From: Bdellovibrionaceae bacterium UBA1609
GTDB lineage: Bacteria; Bdellovibrionota; Bdellovibrionia; Bdellovibrionales; UBA1609
DNA: 64,000 nucleotides
Assembly (NCBI GenBank): GCA_002321895.1
Contig: DCMZ01000010.1
Span: forward strand, 310,001-374,000
Direction of reading: 5' to 3'
Part shown: positions 1 to 8,937 of the stretch, one piece after another
How the letters are laid out: each line of letters begins with the position of its first letter
Position numbering within the stretch: the first letter of the stretch is position 1
Notes under the pieces: model-generated
What the model was told of the DNA's origin: nothing
The model's input: only the letters and a program-made list of their open reading frames with translations
The model's database searches: none
Position numbers and translations under genes: made by a program

Positions 1-797
1 CCAAACCAAGACAATCCTTTGATCATCCACTTTGTAGGATCCCAGTTATACCAGCGAATTCCGTTGCGGTAGTCCGCCTCAAAAGTATGGTGAAAGTTGT
101 GGTAGCCCTCGCCATTGGTTAAAACAGCCACAAACAAGCTATCACGTGCAGTATGTTTATCTGAAAAAGGCTGCGTTCCCACAATATGCGCCAAAGAATT
201 CACGAAAAATGTAACATGATGAACCAGTGTCGTTCGGACGATAAATCCAAAAATAAAACCACCTAGAGGGTCACCCAAAATATGCCCAATGAGTGTGGGC
301 ACACCAGCACCAGAGAGAATGGCTATGAGTAAATAGTACTTATCCTGAAACATCACCAACTTGTTTTTTTCCAGATCCCCAAGAGGAACCACAGAATCTT
401 CTGTGTGCCCCTTAAACATCATCCATCCTAAATGAGAATGAAAGGCTCCTTTTTTGGCATCATAAGGATCTTTATCTGTATCCACATTTTTGTGATGTTT
501 ACGATGATCCCAACTCCACTTAAAACAAGAATTTTGAAACGTCCCCGCACCAAAAAAAAGCATTAAAGCCTGATACACTTTATTGGCCGAATAGGCTTTA
601 TGGGAAAACAACCTGTGATAACCGGCTGTGATACTCATAGTAGATATAAAAAAGAGTGCGACTGTCATAACTACAATCGACCAGGAAAGGTCGAAAAAAT
701 AAAGATACAAAGGCACAAACAACACGGCCAACAATGGCATTGTGGTCAGAAAGATAAATGGTACTTTATCGATCTCTTTGTAATTGGCTGTCTTCAA
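1..797 (-). CDS. Acyl-CoA (delta-9 type) fatty acid desaturase, C-terminus cut by window edge
   Basis: A membrane di-iron fatty acid desaturase that would introduce a double bond into acyl chains for membrane lipids. I translated about 265 codons. The three histidine boxes are visible: HRLFSH (residues 61-66), HRKHH (98-102) and HNFHH (233-237), with hydrophobic segments before box 1 and between boxes 2 and 3. No ATG fits the N-terminus. I chose a TTG at 797 because a GGGGAG Shine-Dalgarno sequence (805-810) lies 7 nt upstream and hydrophobic sequence starts soon after. The end lies beyond base 1. Function follows from the family; substrate is not determined. Confidence 0.9.
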   Translation of the reverse strand, partial: MKTANYKEIDKVPFIFLTTMPLLAVLFVPLYLYFFDLSWSIVVMTVALFFISTMSITAGYHRLFSHKAYSANKVYQALMLFFGAGTFQNSCFKWSWDHRKHHKNVDTDKDPYDAKKGAFHSHLGWMMFKGHTEDSVVPLGDLEKNKLVMFQDKYYLLIAILSGAGVPTLIGHILGDPLGGFIFGFIVRTTLVHHVTFFVNSLAHIVGTQPFSDKHTARDSLFVAVLTNGEGYHNFHHTFEADYRNGIRWYNWDPTKWMIKGLSWF

Positions 798-1108
798 AAA
801 TATTCTCCCCGTTTGGAAACACTTTTACCCTACTCTATCGAAGTGCAAAAGTCAGTCTTCAGACTCACAATAACACAATGATAATATGAACTTGTGCCCA
901 TTGTGCTGCATTTCAAGCCCAGAGGCTAGAGTCATTTTGCCATTCTGCATATTTGAAATGTGGATCAAAATGGAACGTCTCAAATAACTACGTCTAGGTT
1001 CTAAGCAGCCGACAAGGGATTTCCCACAAAAAGGACCTCAAATCTAACCTATTGGGCCTAAAAGGGCATGCGATTTGCTCCGTTAAGAGTGAAGCGGGGG
1101 GGACTTCT
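798..1108. other. Divergent intergenic region
   Basis: About 310 bases between the minus-strand desaturase and the plus-strand lipoprotein. It should hold both promoters. I see no convincing gene, long repeat or hairpin. A G-rich run at 1094-1103 serves as the ribosome binding site of the lipoprotein gene. Confidence 0.5.
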
Positions 1109-2938
1109 ATGCCGAAATTCGTGAAATCTATAATACTATATGTGATGATGTCCGCAGGAATCATTTTTGTATTCCAAAACTGTGCACAACCTTTAGAGGA
1201 AGTGACTGATGTGTCCTCATCTTCTTCAGACTCTTCTAGCTCTAGCTCTGAAGAGGATGTTGTTGTAGCACCGCCCAATGTAGATGTGGTTGAGGACGAT
1301 GGAGATCCCCAAGCGGATTTTCAAGTGATTTCTGTTTCACAAAATGTCTCATCCACTGAAAACCAAAGTGTGACTTTGAGTATCACTACTTCAGGAGGCG
1401 AAGTGGGAGGCTATCGATGGAATTATCGTGGTTTCAGCGCAAATAATTTTACAGCCATCTCCAATTCCAACTCCAATTCGTTAACTCTAAACCCATTGGC
1501 AATGAGCGACGAGGGTGTGTATCGAGTGGAAGTATTGGATCTTTCAGGCTCAGTTATAACAGCACATGAAATGAGTGTAACCGTAGCCCAGCAGGTAACC
1601 CCGGTGACTATCACTGGCTTGAGCCCAGCGGCATCTGCAGCAGCCCATGTTATACAGCAAAACACTTCAATGACCTTGCAGGTCACTGCTACGGGGACTA
1701 TTTCCGGATACCAATGGTATAAAAACAATGCCGCCATTCCAGAAGCTATAGGCCCTTCCTACAACCTTACGGCCACTACTATTGCTGGAGCGGAAGGCAC
1801 CTACAAAGTGCGCGTGCTTGGACCCGACGGGTATGTTGATTCCGGCAACATAGTGATCGAGGTGAGGTCAAATGTCACCTTATCTACAATTTCAGCATCA
1901 CCTGATGCCTCATCCTTTGACGAAGGCACTTCATTTACTCTTTCTGTTGTTTCCACTGGAAATGTGAGCTCTTACCGCTGGTACAAAGACAATTCACTTC
2001 TTGCCACTTATGACACCACATCCAACTCCAGTGCCTACATGGTTTCAAATGCGGCCACTTCCGCAGCAGGAACTTACATGGTTAGAGTCTACAACAATCT
2101 TGGAGAACAGGCGGGAGAAGCTTCTCGATCCATATCCATTGTTCAAGCCGGAAGCCCTACCATTACACGTAGTGTTTCAACTTATGATTTTGGTGAACGA
2201 TCCATCAATACCAATCATGACTATCTCTTTACCATTACAAATTCAGGAACGGCTGCGGCAACCGGAATGTCCATCTCTAATCCATCATCACCTTTTAGTC
2301 GCGTCACTAACATGGATGCCGATGCATGTACGGCTGGAATGAGTTTGGCAGCCAACACCTCTTGCACCATTCGGATTCGCTTCAACTCTTCCAATTACAG
2401 CAGCAATTACTCCAGCTCAAGCACCATTGGTTGGAGCAATCTATCTTCTAGCAATATTAGCTTTTCAGCATCCACTCCGGCTCCACCCGTCGTTTGCGCC
2501 TCTGCAGATCGAGTGGCAACATTTGACGAAGAGGCCTCCACGGGATCTTGGAACGATTTATTGAGCGGTACTTACTACAGCGCTGGAGATACGGGAATCA
2601 CAAGCTGGTATGGAAACTTCAACACTCTATCTCCAACGGCAGTCATTACTTCTACAGGTTCAGACTACTCGGGCTACACCTATCAGTGGCAGCGAAGGCA
2701 GCTTACCTATGAAAGCAATGGTTCAGGTTATGAGGCAAAATTTGTATCCAATTCCAGTTGGCAAAACGTCAGTGGGCAAACCTCAGAAACTTTTTCATCG
2801 CAAATCTCAAATCTACTCTGGGGATATGCCTATCGTATAAGAGCTTCGAAAACCGACTGCACCACTCGATACAGTAACCCTGTGGGCGCCTATTGGTTCT
2901 ACATTGATAACCGAGGTCGAGGGGGTCAAATCCCGTAA
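1109..2938 (+). CDS. Large surface lipoprotein with Ig-like repeats
   Basis: A 609-residue exported protein. The N-terminus MPKFVKSIILYVMM is followed by a hydrophobic stretch and the lipobox VFQNC, so it should be a lipoprotein. An Asp/Ser/Glu-rich linker follows, with long runs of serine. Then come three Ig-like repeats, recognisable by 'Y(R/Q)WY(K/R)' strands and 'GTY(K/M)VRV' ends, and a choice-of-anchor-D/ASH-like segment around residues 350-450 (FGERSINTNHDYLFTITNSG). The C-terminal domain is unassigned. Start: the frame stays open to 1052, but ATG 1109 has a G-rich ribosome binding site and gives a proper signal peptide. Adhesion or surface display is inferred, not shown. Confidence 0.8.
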   Translation: MPKFVKSIILYVMMSAGIIFVFQNCAQPLEEVTDVSSSSSDSSSSSSEEDVVVAPPNVDVVEDDGDPQADFQVISVSQNVSSTENQSVTLSITTSGGEVGGYRWNYRGFSANNFTAISNSNSNSLTLNPLAMSDEGVYRVEVLDLSGSVITAHEMSVTVAQQVTPVTITGLSPAASAAAHVIQQNTSMTLQVTATGTISGYQWYKNNAAIPEAIGPSYNLTATTIAGAEGTYKVRVLGPDGYVDSGNIVIEVRSNVTLSTISASPDASSFDEGTSFTLSVVSTGNVSSYRWYKDNSLLATYDTTSNSSAYMVSNAATSAAGTYMVRVYNNLGEQAGEASRSISIVQAGSPTITRSVSTYDFGERSINTNHDYLFTITNSGTAAATGMSISNPSSPFSRVTNMDADACTAGMSLAANTSCTIRIRFNSSNYSSNYSSSSTIGWSNLSSSNISFSASTPAPPVVCASADRVATFDEEASTGSWNDLLSGTYYSAGDTGITSWYGNFNTLSPTAVITSTGSDYSGYTYQWQRRQLTYESNGSGYEAKFVSNSSWQNVSGQTSETFSSQISNLLWGYAYRIRASKTDCTTRYSNPVGAYWFYIDNRGRGGQIP

Positions 2939-2960
2939 CCAAATTTCTAATGAGTTCAAA

Positions 2961-2991
2961 AAGCCAACGCTAGCCGCGTTGGCTTTTTTTT
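2961..2991 (+). terminator. Rho-independent terminator after the Ig-like lipoprotein gene
   Basis: A perfect 10-bp stem (AAGCCAACGC at 2961-2970 with GCGTTGGCTT at 2976-2985), a 5-nt loop and a run of T to 2991. It lies 22 nt after the lipoprotein stop codon, so the lipoprotein is probably transcribed alone. Confidence 0.9.
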
Positions 2992-3054
2992 GGTCAAAAT
3001 GTCACTATTAATACTTTGAACCAAAACATATCTTTAGTAGGATGTACCTCGGTT

Positions 3055-3068
3055 AGGAGGTCACTATT
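3055..3068 (+). promoter_or_regulatory. AGGAGG ribosome binding site followed by an AUU start
   Basis: A full AGGAGG lies at 3055-3060, 5 nt before ATT at 3066-3068. The in-frame stop TAG at 3054-3056 precludes any earlier start, and no ATG, GTG or TTG lies in frame until GTG 3135, which would cut off the conserved LDLHG motif. Confidence 0.65.
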
Positions 3069-3347
3069 TCTTTTAAATCTAAAAATAAAAAACCTCTTAA
3101 AAGTGCTCCAACATTAGATCTTCATGGCTGTCGAGTGGACGAGGTTTTTGATAAAGTCGACGCCTTCATTATGAAGCATCAAAGATCGGGAACACGAAGA
3201 ATTAAAATTATGCCCGGAAAAGGCACTGGAGCCATAAAAAAGGAATTACTGCGTTATTTAAAGCTGGGAGGCTACCCTTCCCAACCAGAAACTATGGACA
3301 ATGGAAAAAAGAACCCGGGTGTCCTTATTGTATTTTTAGATGAATAG
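3066..3347 (+). CDS. Small Smr-domain protein, apparent AUU start
   Basis: A stand-alone Smr (MutS2 C-terminal type) domain of 93 residues; the family includes nucleases acting on branched DNA or on RNA. The signature LDLHG (about residue 17) is followed by helices and by the glycine loop MPGKGTGA. Conventional start calling would begin at GTG 3135, after LDLHG, so the gene almost certainly starts at the ATT at 3066, which has a perfect ribosome binding site. It is followed 9 nt later by oligoribonuclease, suggesting a two-gene nucleic-acid-processing operon. Its in vivo substrate is unknown. Confidence 0.8.
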   Translation: MSFKSKNKKPLKSAPTLDLHGCRVDEVFDKVDAFIMKHQRSGTRRIKIMPGKGTGAIKKELLRYLKLGGYPSQPETMDNGKKNPGVLIVFLDE

Positions 3348-3356
3348 GAGTTTGAA

Positions 3357-3890
3357 GTGAAAGATGAAAACCTCACTAAGCTACTTTGGATTGACATGGA
3401 AATGACAGGCTTAGACGTTGAAATAGAACGCCCCATCGAAGTGGCTGCCATAGTCACTGATATGAAACTCAACCGCTTAGGACAATATTACCACGCCATT
3501 ATAAGGCAACCCGAAGAGTTCATTGAAAACATGGATGACTGGAACAAAACTCATCATGGGCAATCTGGGCTATTAGACAAAATTTCAAGTGGCTTACAAC
3601 CCGAGGTGGCAGAAAAACAGCTCTGCGAATACATCGATGCTCATTTTGATGGGGATAAAGCCATTTTATGCGGCAATAGCATATTTCAAGATCGTAAATT
3701 TATTGATCGCTATATGCCTCAAGTGGCGGATAGACTTCACTATAGATTGTTAGACGTAACCAGTTGGAAAATCATTATGGAAAACTGTTTTGATGTAAGC
3801 CATGATAAGCGTGAAGCGCATAGAGCGACAGATGATATTTTAGAAAGCATCGAAGAACTGAAGACCTATTTAAAGCACATTAGCCCTTAG
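3357..3890 (+). CDS. orn: Oligoribonuclease
   Basis: A DEDDh 3'-5' exonuclease that degrades 2-5 nt RNA fragments, including pGpG from c-di-GMP turnover. The N-terminal exonuclease motif WIDMEMTGLD, the central CGNSIFQDRKF and the C-terminal HRATDDI (catalytic His and Asp) are all present. At 177 residues it is the usual family length. The start is GTG 3357, with AGGAG at 3346-3350. Its stop overlaps that of the converging cyclic-nucleotide-binding gene. A PilZ protein later in the window (23.4-24.1 kb) fits with c-di-GMP signalling in this organism. Confidence 0.95.
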   Translation: MKDENLTKLLWIDMEMTGLDVEIERPIEVAAIVTDMKLNRLGQYYHAIIRQPEEFIENMDDWNKTHHGQSGLLDKISSGLQPEVAEKQLCEYIDAHFDGDKAILCGNSIFQDRKFIDRYMPQVADRLHYRLLDVTSWKIIMENCFDVSHDKREAHRATDDILESIEELKTYLKHISP

Positions 3891-4408
3891 TTGCCCCGGA
3901 TTTCATTTGTAAGGGCCTTGTGCAGCAACATGAGGTCCGTATTCATCTTCCTCAGGCGAAGCACCATAATTTTAAAGATACTTCTGTAAACAGCAATACC
4001 CCACTTAGGGTGCTCCTCGCAAAAATGATTAAATTTATCTCTAGATAAAACCACAAATGAACATTGTGTCCGACATCTTACTGTGGCTGAACGTGGAGAG
4101 CGCTCAATCAATCCACCTTCTCCGATAGCTGGCTTTTCCTTCGAGGAAAGTACAATTACATTAAAAACCTGGCCATCGGGATTGGACTTCTGCACCACCA
4201 CTTCCCCTTCTCGAAGAATATAGAGGTTTTCCCCACCATCGCCCTCTTCAAAAATGGTTTCATTTTTATTAAAATCCTTCACTTCTACCACGTGAGACAA
4301 AGCAGTAATAAATTGTTCCTTCTCAGGAACATCCTTAAAAAGCTCCACCCCCATTAGGAACTCTTCAATCCCAAAGTTTTCATTCAAAGCTTTAAGCAGC
4401 GACGACAT
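3887..4408 (-). CDS. Cyclic-nucleotide-binding (CRP/CAP-type) domain protein, partner of the K+ channel
   Basis: A 173-residue protein that is essentially one cNMP-binding beta-roll: 'ELFKDVPEKEQF', then 'NETIFEEGDGGENLYILREG', then the phosphate-binding-cassette region around 'IGEGGLIERSPRSATVRC'. A C-terminal helix follows. There is no DNA-binding domain. The frame is open to 4462, but ATG 4408 follows a GGCGGAGGCGG ribosome binding site. It overlaps the end of the channel gene by 17 nt, implying translational coupling. The two probably act together as a split ligand-gated channel; the ligand cannot be read from sequence. Confidence 0.85.
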   Translation of the reverse strand: MSSLLKALNENFGIEEFLMGVELFKDVPEKEQFITALSHVVEVKDFNKNETIFEEGDGGENLYILREGEVVVQKSNPDGQVFNVIVLSSKEKPAIGEGGLIERSPRSATVRCRTQCSFVVLSRDKFNHFCEEHPKWGIAVYRSIFKIMVLRLRKMNTDLMLLHKALTNEIRGN

Positions 4409-5663
4409 GGTCCGCCTCCGCCTCGTCTCTGGACTCGACAACAATCGCCAAAGTGCCTTCACCGATCTTTCGATCTCGCTTAGGATGTATTATCGGATTA
4501 TTAAATCTCATATTTTTTATGGACTGAAGATTCTCTACGAGCTCTGCAACGTTTGGAGTTTGCTGGGCTCTTCTAAGAGCCTGATCCTTAATGGAGTGAG
4601 TGTTTCCTGAGTTCTCCAATAGTCCTAGAGCCATACACTCGGGACGTTCTTTATTTAGGTAGTCTAAAAAGTCACCGTAAGCCTGACCAATAAAACTTTG
4701 GGGTATATCCATTGTAGTCAACGACTGATGACCTTCTGGATTAAGAAGATGATGAATGATATTTGGAATACCGGTTCCTTGTGCCGAAGTGGCCATCAAC
4801 ATTCTTGAGTAAACGCGGCTATAGACAATTTCGTTAACATTCGCCAGCTTGAGATACTGATCCATATCTTGATCAATGATCTCGGCAACCACTGTCACAG
4901 ACTTAGCCATCTCCTTAAGAGTCATGGCACACATAACCGTTCTTGCATCAGCCTCCGTTGCCGTAGGGGGTTTCCCTGAACTACCCGGACTTGCATCTGC
5001 AACAATTAAGATCTTACTGGCCCTCTCAGGAACGGCTCTTTCTAATATTGGCTTTTGGAAAAACTCCCCTTTAACCACTTTCACCTCATGCAGAATTGGA
5101 TTCTCATGAATGGTATCTATAATCTCTTGAGGGCAATTGTTTACTAAAACAATATCAGCTGATGTTAACTTCGGATTAGCTTCAATGATCTGAAGAAGAA
5201 ACTCCTCCATATTATCTTTCCATCCACAAATAATGAGATGATTCGATATAAGTTGTTGATCCACAATTCCCCTCCTGTCATCCAATTCGCGAGCTAAGAA
5301 AAATGATGAGATACGTGCTGTTAGAATCCCTACTGCGGTAACACCACAAAACATAAGTAACATGGCGAACATACGCCCTTCTAAGGTCACCGGATACCGA
5401 TCCCCATAACCCACAGTAAGAAGTGTTACGACTCCCCACCAAAGGGCATCCCAGAATCCCTCGATATTCGATCCGGGCATATTTCTCTCAAACAAATAAA
5501 CCATTGAAGAACAAAACACACATGCCGCAGAGATAAATATCAATACGGAGAGGAAGACATGATGTAAGACCCATTCATTAGCACTGTGAAACAATCTAAC
5601 TAAAGGATTTACCGGCTTCTTGTTTACATCTCTCATGCATAACTGATCGGATATATAAGTCAC
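4392..5663 (-). CDS. Potassium channel with RCK/TrkA-N-like cytoplasmic domain
   Basis: A 423-residue two-TM ion channel. An N-terminal membrane helix (about residues 35-60) is followed by a pore loop carrying the K+ selectivity filter TVGYGD, then a second helix ending near residue 125. The rest is cytoplasmic. It begins 'LIICGWKDNMEEFLLQI', a Rossmann-type RCK/TrkA-N start in which the usual GxGxxG is replaced by GWKDN. The start is probably GTG 5663; ATG 5636 is an alternative, and neither has a strong ribosome binding site. It is coupled to the cyclic-nucleotide-binding gene downstream. Confidence 0.9.
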   Translation of the reverse strand: MTYISDQLCMRDVNKKPVNPLVRLFHSANEWVLHHVFLSVLIFISAACVFCSSMVYLFERNMPGSNIEGFWDALWWGVVTLLTVGYGDRYPVTLEGRMFAMLLMFCGVTAVGILTARISSFFLARELDDRRGIVDQQLISNHLIICGWKDNMEEFLLQIIEANPKLTSADIVLVNNCPQEIIDTIHENPILHEVKVVKGEFFQKPILERAVPERASKILIVADASPGSSGKPPTATEADARTVMCAMTLKEMAKSVTVVAEIIDQDMDQYLKLANVNEIVYSRVYSRMLMATSAQGTGIPNIIHHLLNPEGHQSLTTMDIPQSFIGQAYGDFLDYLNKERPECMALGLLENSGNTHSIKDQALRRAQQTPNVAELVENLQSIKNMRFNNPIIHPKRDRKIGEGTLAIVVESRDEAEADHVVAA

Positions 5664-5795
5664 AATCTTAGCTGCGGATAGGCTTTTGCTATTTAAAGCT
5701 TCGAACTATCAATACTAAAGCCTGTGCAAATTCGACATAATTTCCAAAGCTCTACTAAAGGCATGACAAAAGAAGTCCCTAAAATGTGTCCGTAC

Positions 5796-6509
5796 CTACG
5801 ACTTTTCGCTGAGTCCTGGACGTAAAACAACACCCAGTTCAGACTGATAGGCATTTTGAAATGTGGCCTTTCCATGGGAATCTATCAACTTACCATGTGA
5901 CAAAATAATCCGATCAAAATCTAGATCCAAGATATCATTAAGGGAGTCCTTAAACTCTCGTCGATTCCAGATCAAACTCTTGAAAAGGCGCGAGGGCGAC
6001 GCTTTTTGATAAACACCCAAAATCTTCGAAGCAATTTTCAGCGGTATATTATAATCTCTAAAATTAAAAAATAAATCAGCGATGATTAATACTTTATCTT
6101 TACGATGATAAAACACCACTTCGTGAACCAATGGCATTCCAAATACGTAAACATGCTCTAAATCATTACTCCATTCATACAAAGATTTAGATTCTAAAAA
6201 AGAATCAAAATAAATATCTTTTCTTTTCTGCTGAAGACTCGAAGTCCCCTGGTAATGTGCGTTTGGAAAAAACTCTTTGAACGAGCGAACATGTAGATGA
6301 TGAAAATTATTTGGAGCCACTACAAACTGCACTTCGCCTAAAGCCCTAATGGCTTCAGCATCGGATTCGTCAATGGCTACAGGCGAATGAACCCACAATT
6401 TACCTGAGCTCAACCTAACAATAGTGCATCGATTACCGATAGGTGCACCCATCAATTTAAATGGCTTTTCTATGATCCAAATAGACTCGCTAAACTTTTT
6501 CACTATCAA
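5796..6509 (-). CDS. DUF4336-like protein (metallo-hydrolase-like fold)
   Basis: A 237-residue soluble protein resembling the DUF4336 family, distantly like metallo-beta-lactamase-fold proteins: 'GNRCTIVRLSSGKLWVHSP', a histidine pair in 'APNNFHHLHV', 'ADLFFNF' and 'ILSHG'. The canonical HxHxDH motif is absent, so catalysis is uncertain. Translation starts at TTG 6509 inside the mtaB stop (TTGA overlap), with GTG 6503 as an alternative. It is the last gene of the desulfurase-mnmA-mtaB operon, but a link to tRNA modification is only contextual. Confidence 0.65.
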   Translation of the reverse strand: MIVKKFSESIWIIEKPFKLMGAPIGNRCTIVRLSSGKLWVHSPVAIDESDAEAIRALGEVQFVVAPNNFHHLHVRSFKEFFPNAHYQGTSSLQQKRKDIYFDSFLESKSLYEWSNDLEHVYVFGMPLVHEVVFYHRKDKVLIIADLFFNFRDYNIPLKIASKILGVYQKASPSRLFKSLIWNRREFKDSLNDILDLDFDRIILSHGKLIDSHGKATFQNAYQSELGVVLRPGLSEKS

Positions 6510-7840
6510 TGATTCTCACTCACAAACTCACCCACCAAACATCCTTCCATTCTAGAGGGATGGGAGTGATCAAAACCAGTAATTTTAATAGTCTTTATCT
6601 CACCAGCTGAATAGATGGGCTGCTCAGGCAAACTTACATTCCAAAAATCATGGGTAATGGCCTTCTGTACTCGTTCGTCTTTTGATCGAATCAACATGGC
6701 CGATTTAATAAGACCCATTTGATCCAAAGCACGCTGAGAGTATCTATCTGCACTCAACGATCGCAGACGTTTTGACCTTTCCATTATGACCGACCTATCC
6801 CACTTACCCTGAAGCCTATTGGCAAAAGTTCCGGGGCGCTCACTATAAGGAAACACATGAATCTTGGTCCATGGAGATCTTTCAAGTAAGTCATAGGTAT
6901 TTTGAAATTCCTGTTCCGTCTCTCCAGGAAAACCTGCAATGACGTCCATTCCAACAAAGGGATTTTTTACCTTGTTATGAATCCAATTGAGCGCTGATTC
7001 CACCTGATCTGCAGAATAATGACGTTTCATATCCTTTAAGACTTTGCTGTCAGCAGACTGAATGCTCATGTGAAAATGGGGGCACAGAGCTGAGTCCTGA
7101 AATAACTCCAAAAGCCTTTCTGACAGTTCAATTGGTTCCAAGCTAGAAACTCTTAATCGAGGCATAGATGTTCGCACCAAAATTTGCTCTATAAGGTCTT
7201 CCAGCACACGACTCTTTTCGAAGAAAGTATCCTCGTAATCGCCAATATGCACACCGGTGAGAACTACCTCCCGTACGCCTTCCCCATACAAATCGTTCAC
7301 ACGATTCACCAAATCGTCAATGGGCACACTTCTACTTTTTCCCCTAGCAAAAGGGATCACACAAAAAGTACAAAAACTATTACACCCATCTTGGATTTTA
7401 AGAAAACTCCGAGTGTGATCCTTTTCCCGGCCACCACCAGCTTCTAAATCTTCTTTTTTGAATATGTTAGATTTAAAGACTTTTTCCTGAAGTTCTCCCG
7501 AAAGCTTTTTCAGCAGCAAGGCTTCTAATTGCCCTTTATGAGAGTTCGCTACGACCAAATCGGCATGGGGATTATCTTGAAACTTATCGGTGTCGACCTG
7601 AGCCGCACACCCTGTAACCACCACAGTGCTATCAGGGCTTTCTGATTTTATTTTTCTTATTTTACGAAGCGCTTCTTTCGTGGCTTCTGCAGTAACAGCA
7701 CAGGAATTTATAATGTGTATGTTGGCCGCTTTTTTATCCGCTTCAAATCCATTTTTGATTAATCTTTTTTGCAGAAGTCCTGTGTCGTAAAAGTTCACCT
7801 TACAACCGTAGGTTTCTACATTCACAGATACTTTATCCAT
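6506..7840 (-). CDS. mtaB: tRNA (N6-L-threonylcarbamoyladenosine(37)-C2)-methylthiotransferase
   Basis: A radical-SAM enzyme that converts t6A37 to ms2t6A37 in tRNAs decoding ANN codons. The N-terminal UPF0004 domain supplies cysteines in ETYGCKVN, NSCAVT and VTGCAAQ; the radical-SAM cluster is CNSFCTFC, followed by PFARGKSRS. A C-terminal TRAM-like segment closes the 444-residue protein. The CAVTAEA and family length fit MtaB better than MiaB or RimO. Its ATG shares one base with the mnmA stop (TAATG). It works downstream of t6A synthesis, to which tsaE in this window contributes. Confidence 0.92.
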   Translation of the reverse strand: MDKVSVNVETYGCKVNFYDTGLLQKRLIKNGFEADKKAANIHIINSCAVTAEATKEALRKIRKIKSESPDSTVVVTGCAAQVDTDKFQDNPHADLVVANSHKGQLEALLLKKLSGELQEKVFKSNIFKKEDLEAGGGREKDHTRSFLKIQDGCNSFCTFCVIPFARGKSRSVPIDDLVNRVNDLYGEGVREVVLTGVHIGDYEDTFFEKSRVLEDLIEQILVRTSMPRLRVSSLEPIELSERLLELFQDSALCPHFHMSIQSADSKVLKDMKRHYSADQVESALNWIHNKVKNPFVGMDVIAGFPGETEQEFQNTYDLLERSPWTKIHVFPYSERPGTFANRLQGKWDRSVIMERSKRLRSLSADRYSQRALDQMGLIKSAMLIRSKDERVQKAITHDFWNVSLPEQPIYSAGEIKTIKITGFDHSHPSRMEGCLVGEFVSENH

Positions 7841-8937
7841 TACTGAATCCAGCCTCCACCAAGCAGTTGCTTCTCTCGATAGAAAACAGCAGCCTGCCCA
7901 GGAGTGATAGCTCGTTGTGGCTCATCAAATTCGATTTCTAAAGAATCAAGGTCCCTACGAATCACTTTGGCATTAGCTCCACTATGAGCAAATCTTACCT
8001 TTACACTAAGGTTTTCATCATTTTCGAAACTATCCAACCAATTCATATTTTTGATAGTCAGCTTTTGACTATAGAGATATTTTTCCTCTCCCAGCCAGAC
8101 ATCACCCGTTTCTGCATCCACTTTAATTACATACAACGGTGTATGGTAGCTAATTCCAAGCCCTTTGCGCTGGCCAAATGTGAAGTTATGGATGCCAGTA
8201 TGATCACCCAACTTTGCCCCGTCAGGATACATTCTTAGGATGCCTGGAGTGATTTGGTCTGGAGATGCATGCTCTTCCACAAAATCGGAATACTTGTTTT
8301 TACCAATAAAGCAAATGCCCGTTGAATCCTTTTTTCGCGCAACAGGAAGTCCCTTTTTTACAGCGTATTCACGAAGCTTGGGCTTTTCCCAGTCTCCCAC
8401 AGGGAACATAAGGTACTTGAGCCGCTCAGGTTGCATAGTGAATAGAAAATAGGTTTGATCCTTCCAATCATCAGAACTGGTAACGATCCCCCACTGTCCA
8501 GTGGGGCTTTTTTTAATCTGTGCATAATGGCCAGTAGCCAAATAATCACAGTCCAACTCTTTCATTTTCTCAAAGAGATGATCAAACTTTAAAAACGTAT
8601 TACAATTCACACATGGGATTGGTGTTCGACCTTCAAGATATCCTTCCACAAAATCATTGATGACATGAGTTTTAAACTTTGCTTCACAGTTCATGACATA
8701 AAATGGAATTCCCAATTCATCCGCCACGGAACGGGCATCTTCAACATCGATAGAGGAACAGCAGGTACCATTTCCCTGTTGTATGTCACATTCATTGGCC
8801 GAATAGTCCCAAACTTGCATTGTGATTCCAATGACATCATAACCTTGCTCCACTAAGAGAGCTGCAGCCACTGAACTGTCTACACCACCACTCATTGCGA
8901 CAAGTACTCTAGGCTTTTTCTCCTCAAAGGCTTGCAT
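7840..8937 (-). CDS. mnmA: tRNA-specific 2-thiouridylase
   Basis: An ATP-pyrophosphatase that makes 2-thiouridine at U34 of tRNA Lys, Glu and Gln. The PP-loop AMSGGVDSSVAA lies near the N-terminus. The catalytic cysteines are in 'PCVNCN' and 'TGICFIG', and the tRNA-binding motif is 'GHYAQI'. At 365 residues it is full length. Its start overlaps the end of the cysteine desulfurase gene by 14 nt, so the sulfur donor and acceptor are translated together. Confidence 0.96.
   Translation of the reverse strand: MQAFEEKKPRVLVAMSGGVDSSVAAALLVEQGYDVIGITMQVWDYSANECDIQQGNGTCCSSIDVEDARSVADELGIPFYVMNCEAKFKTHVINDFVEGYLEGRTPIPCVNCNTFLKFDHLFEKMKELDCDYLATGHYAQIKKSPTGQWGIVTSSDDWKDQTYFLFTMQPERLKYLMFPVGDWEKPKLREYAVKKGLPVARKKDSTGICFIGKNKYSDFVEEHASPDQITPGILRMYPDGAKLGDHTGIHNFTFGQRKGLGISYHTPLYVIKVDAETGDVWLGEEKYLYSQKLTIKNMNWLDSFENDENLSVKVRFAHSGANAKVIRRDLDSLEIEFDEPQRAITPGQAAVFYREKQLLGGGWIQ

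Noticed and set aside
994..1278. Minus-strand frame opposite the lipoprotein start
   Set aside because: It is the antisense of the serine-rich linker and signal region; the plus-strand lipobox and domains explain the sequence.
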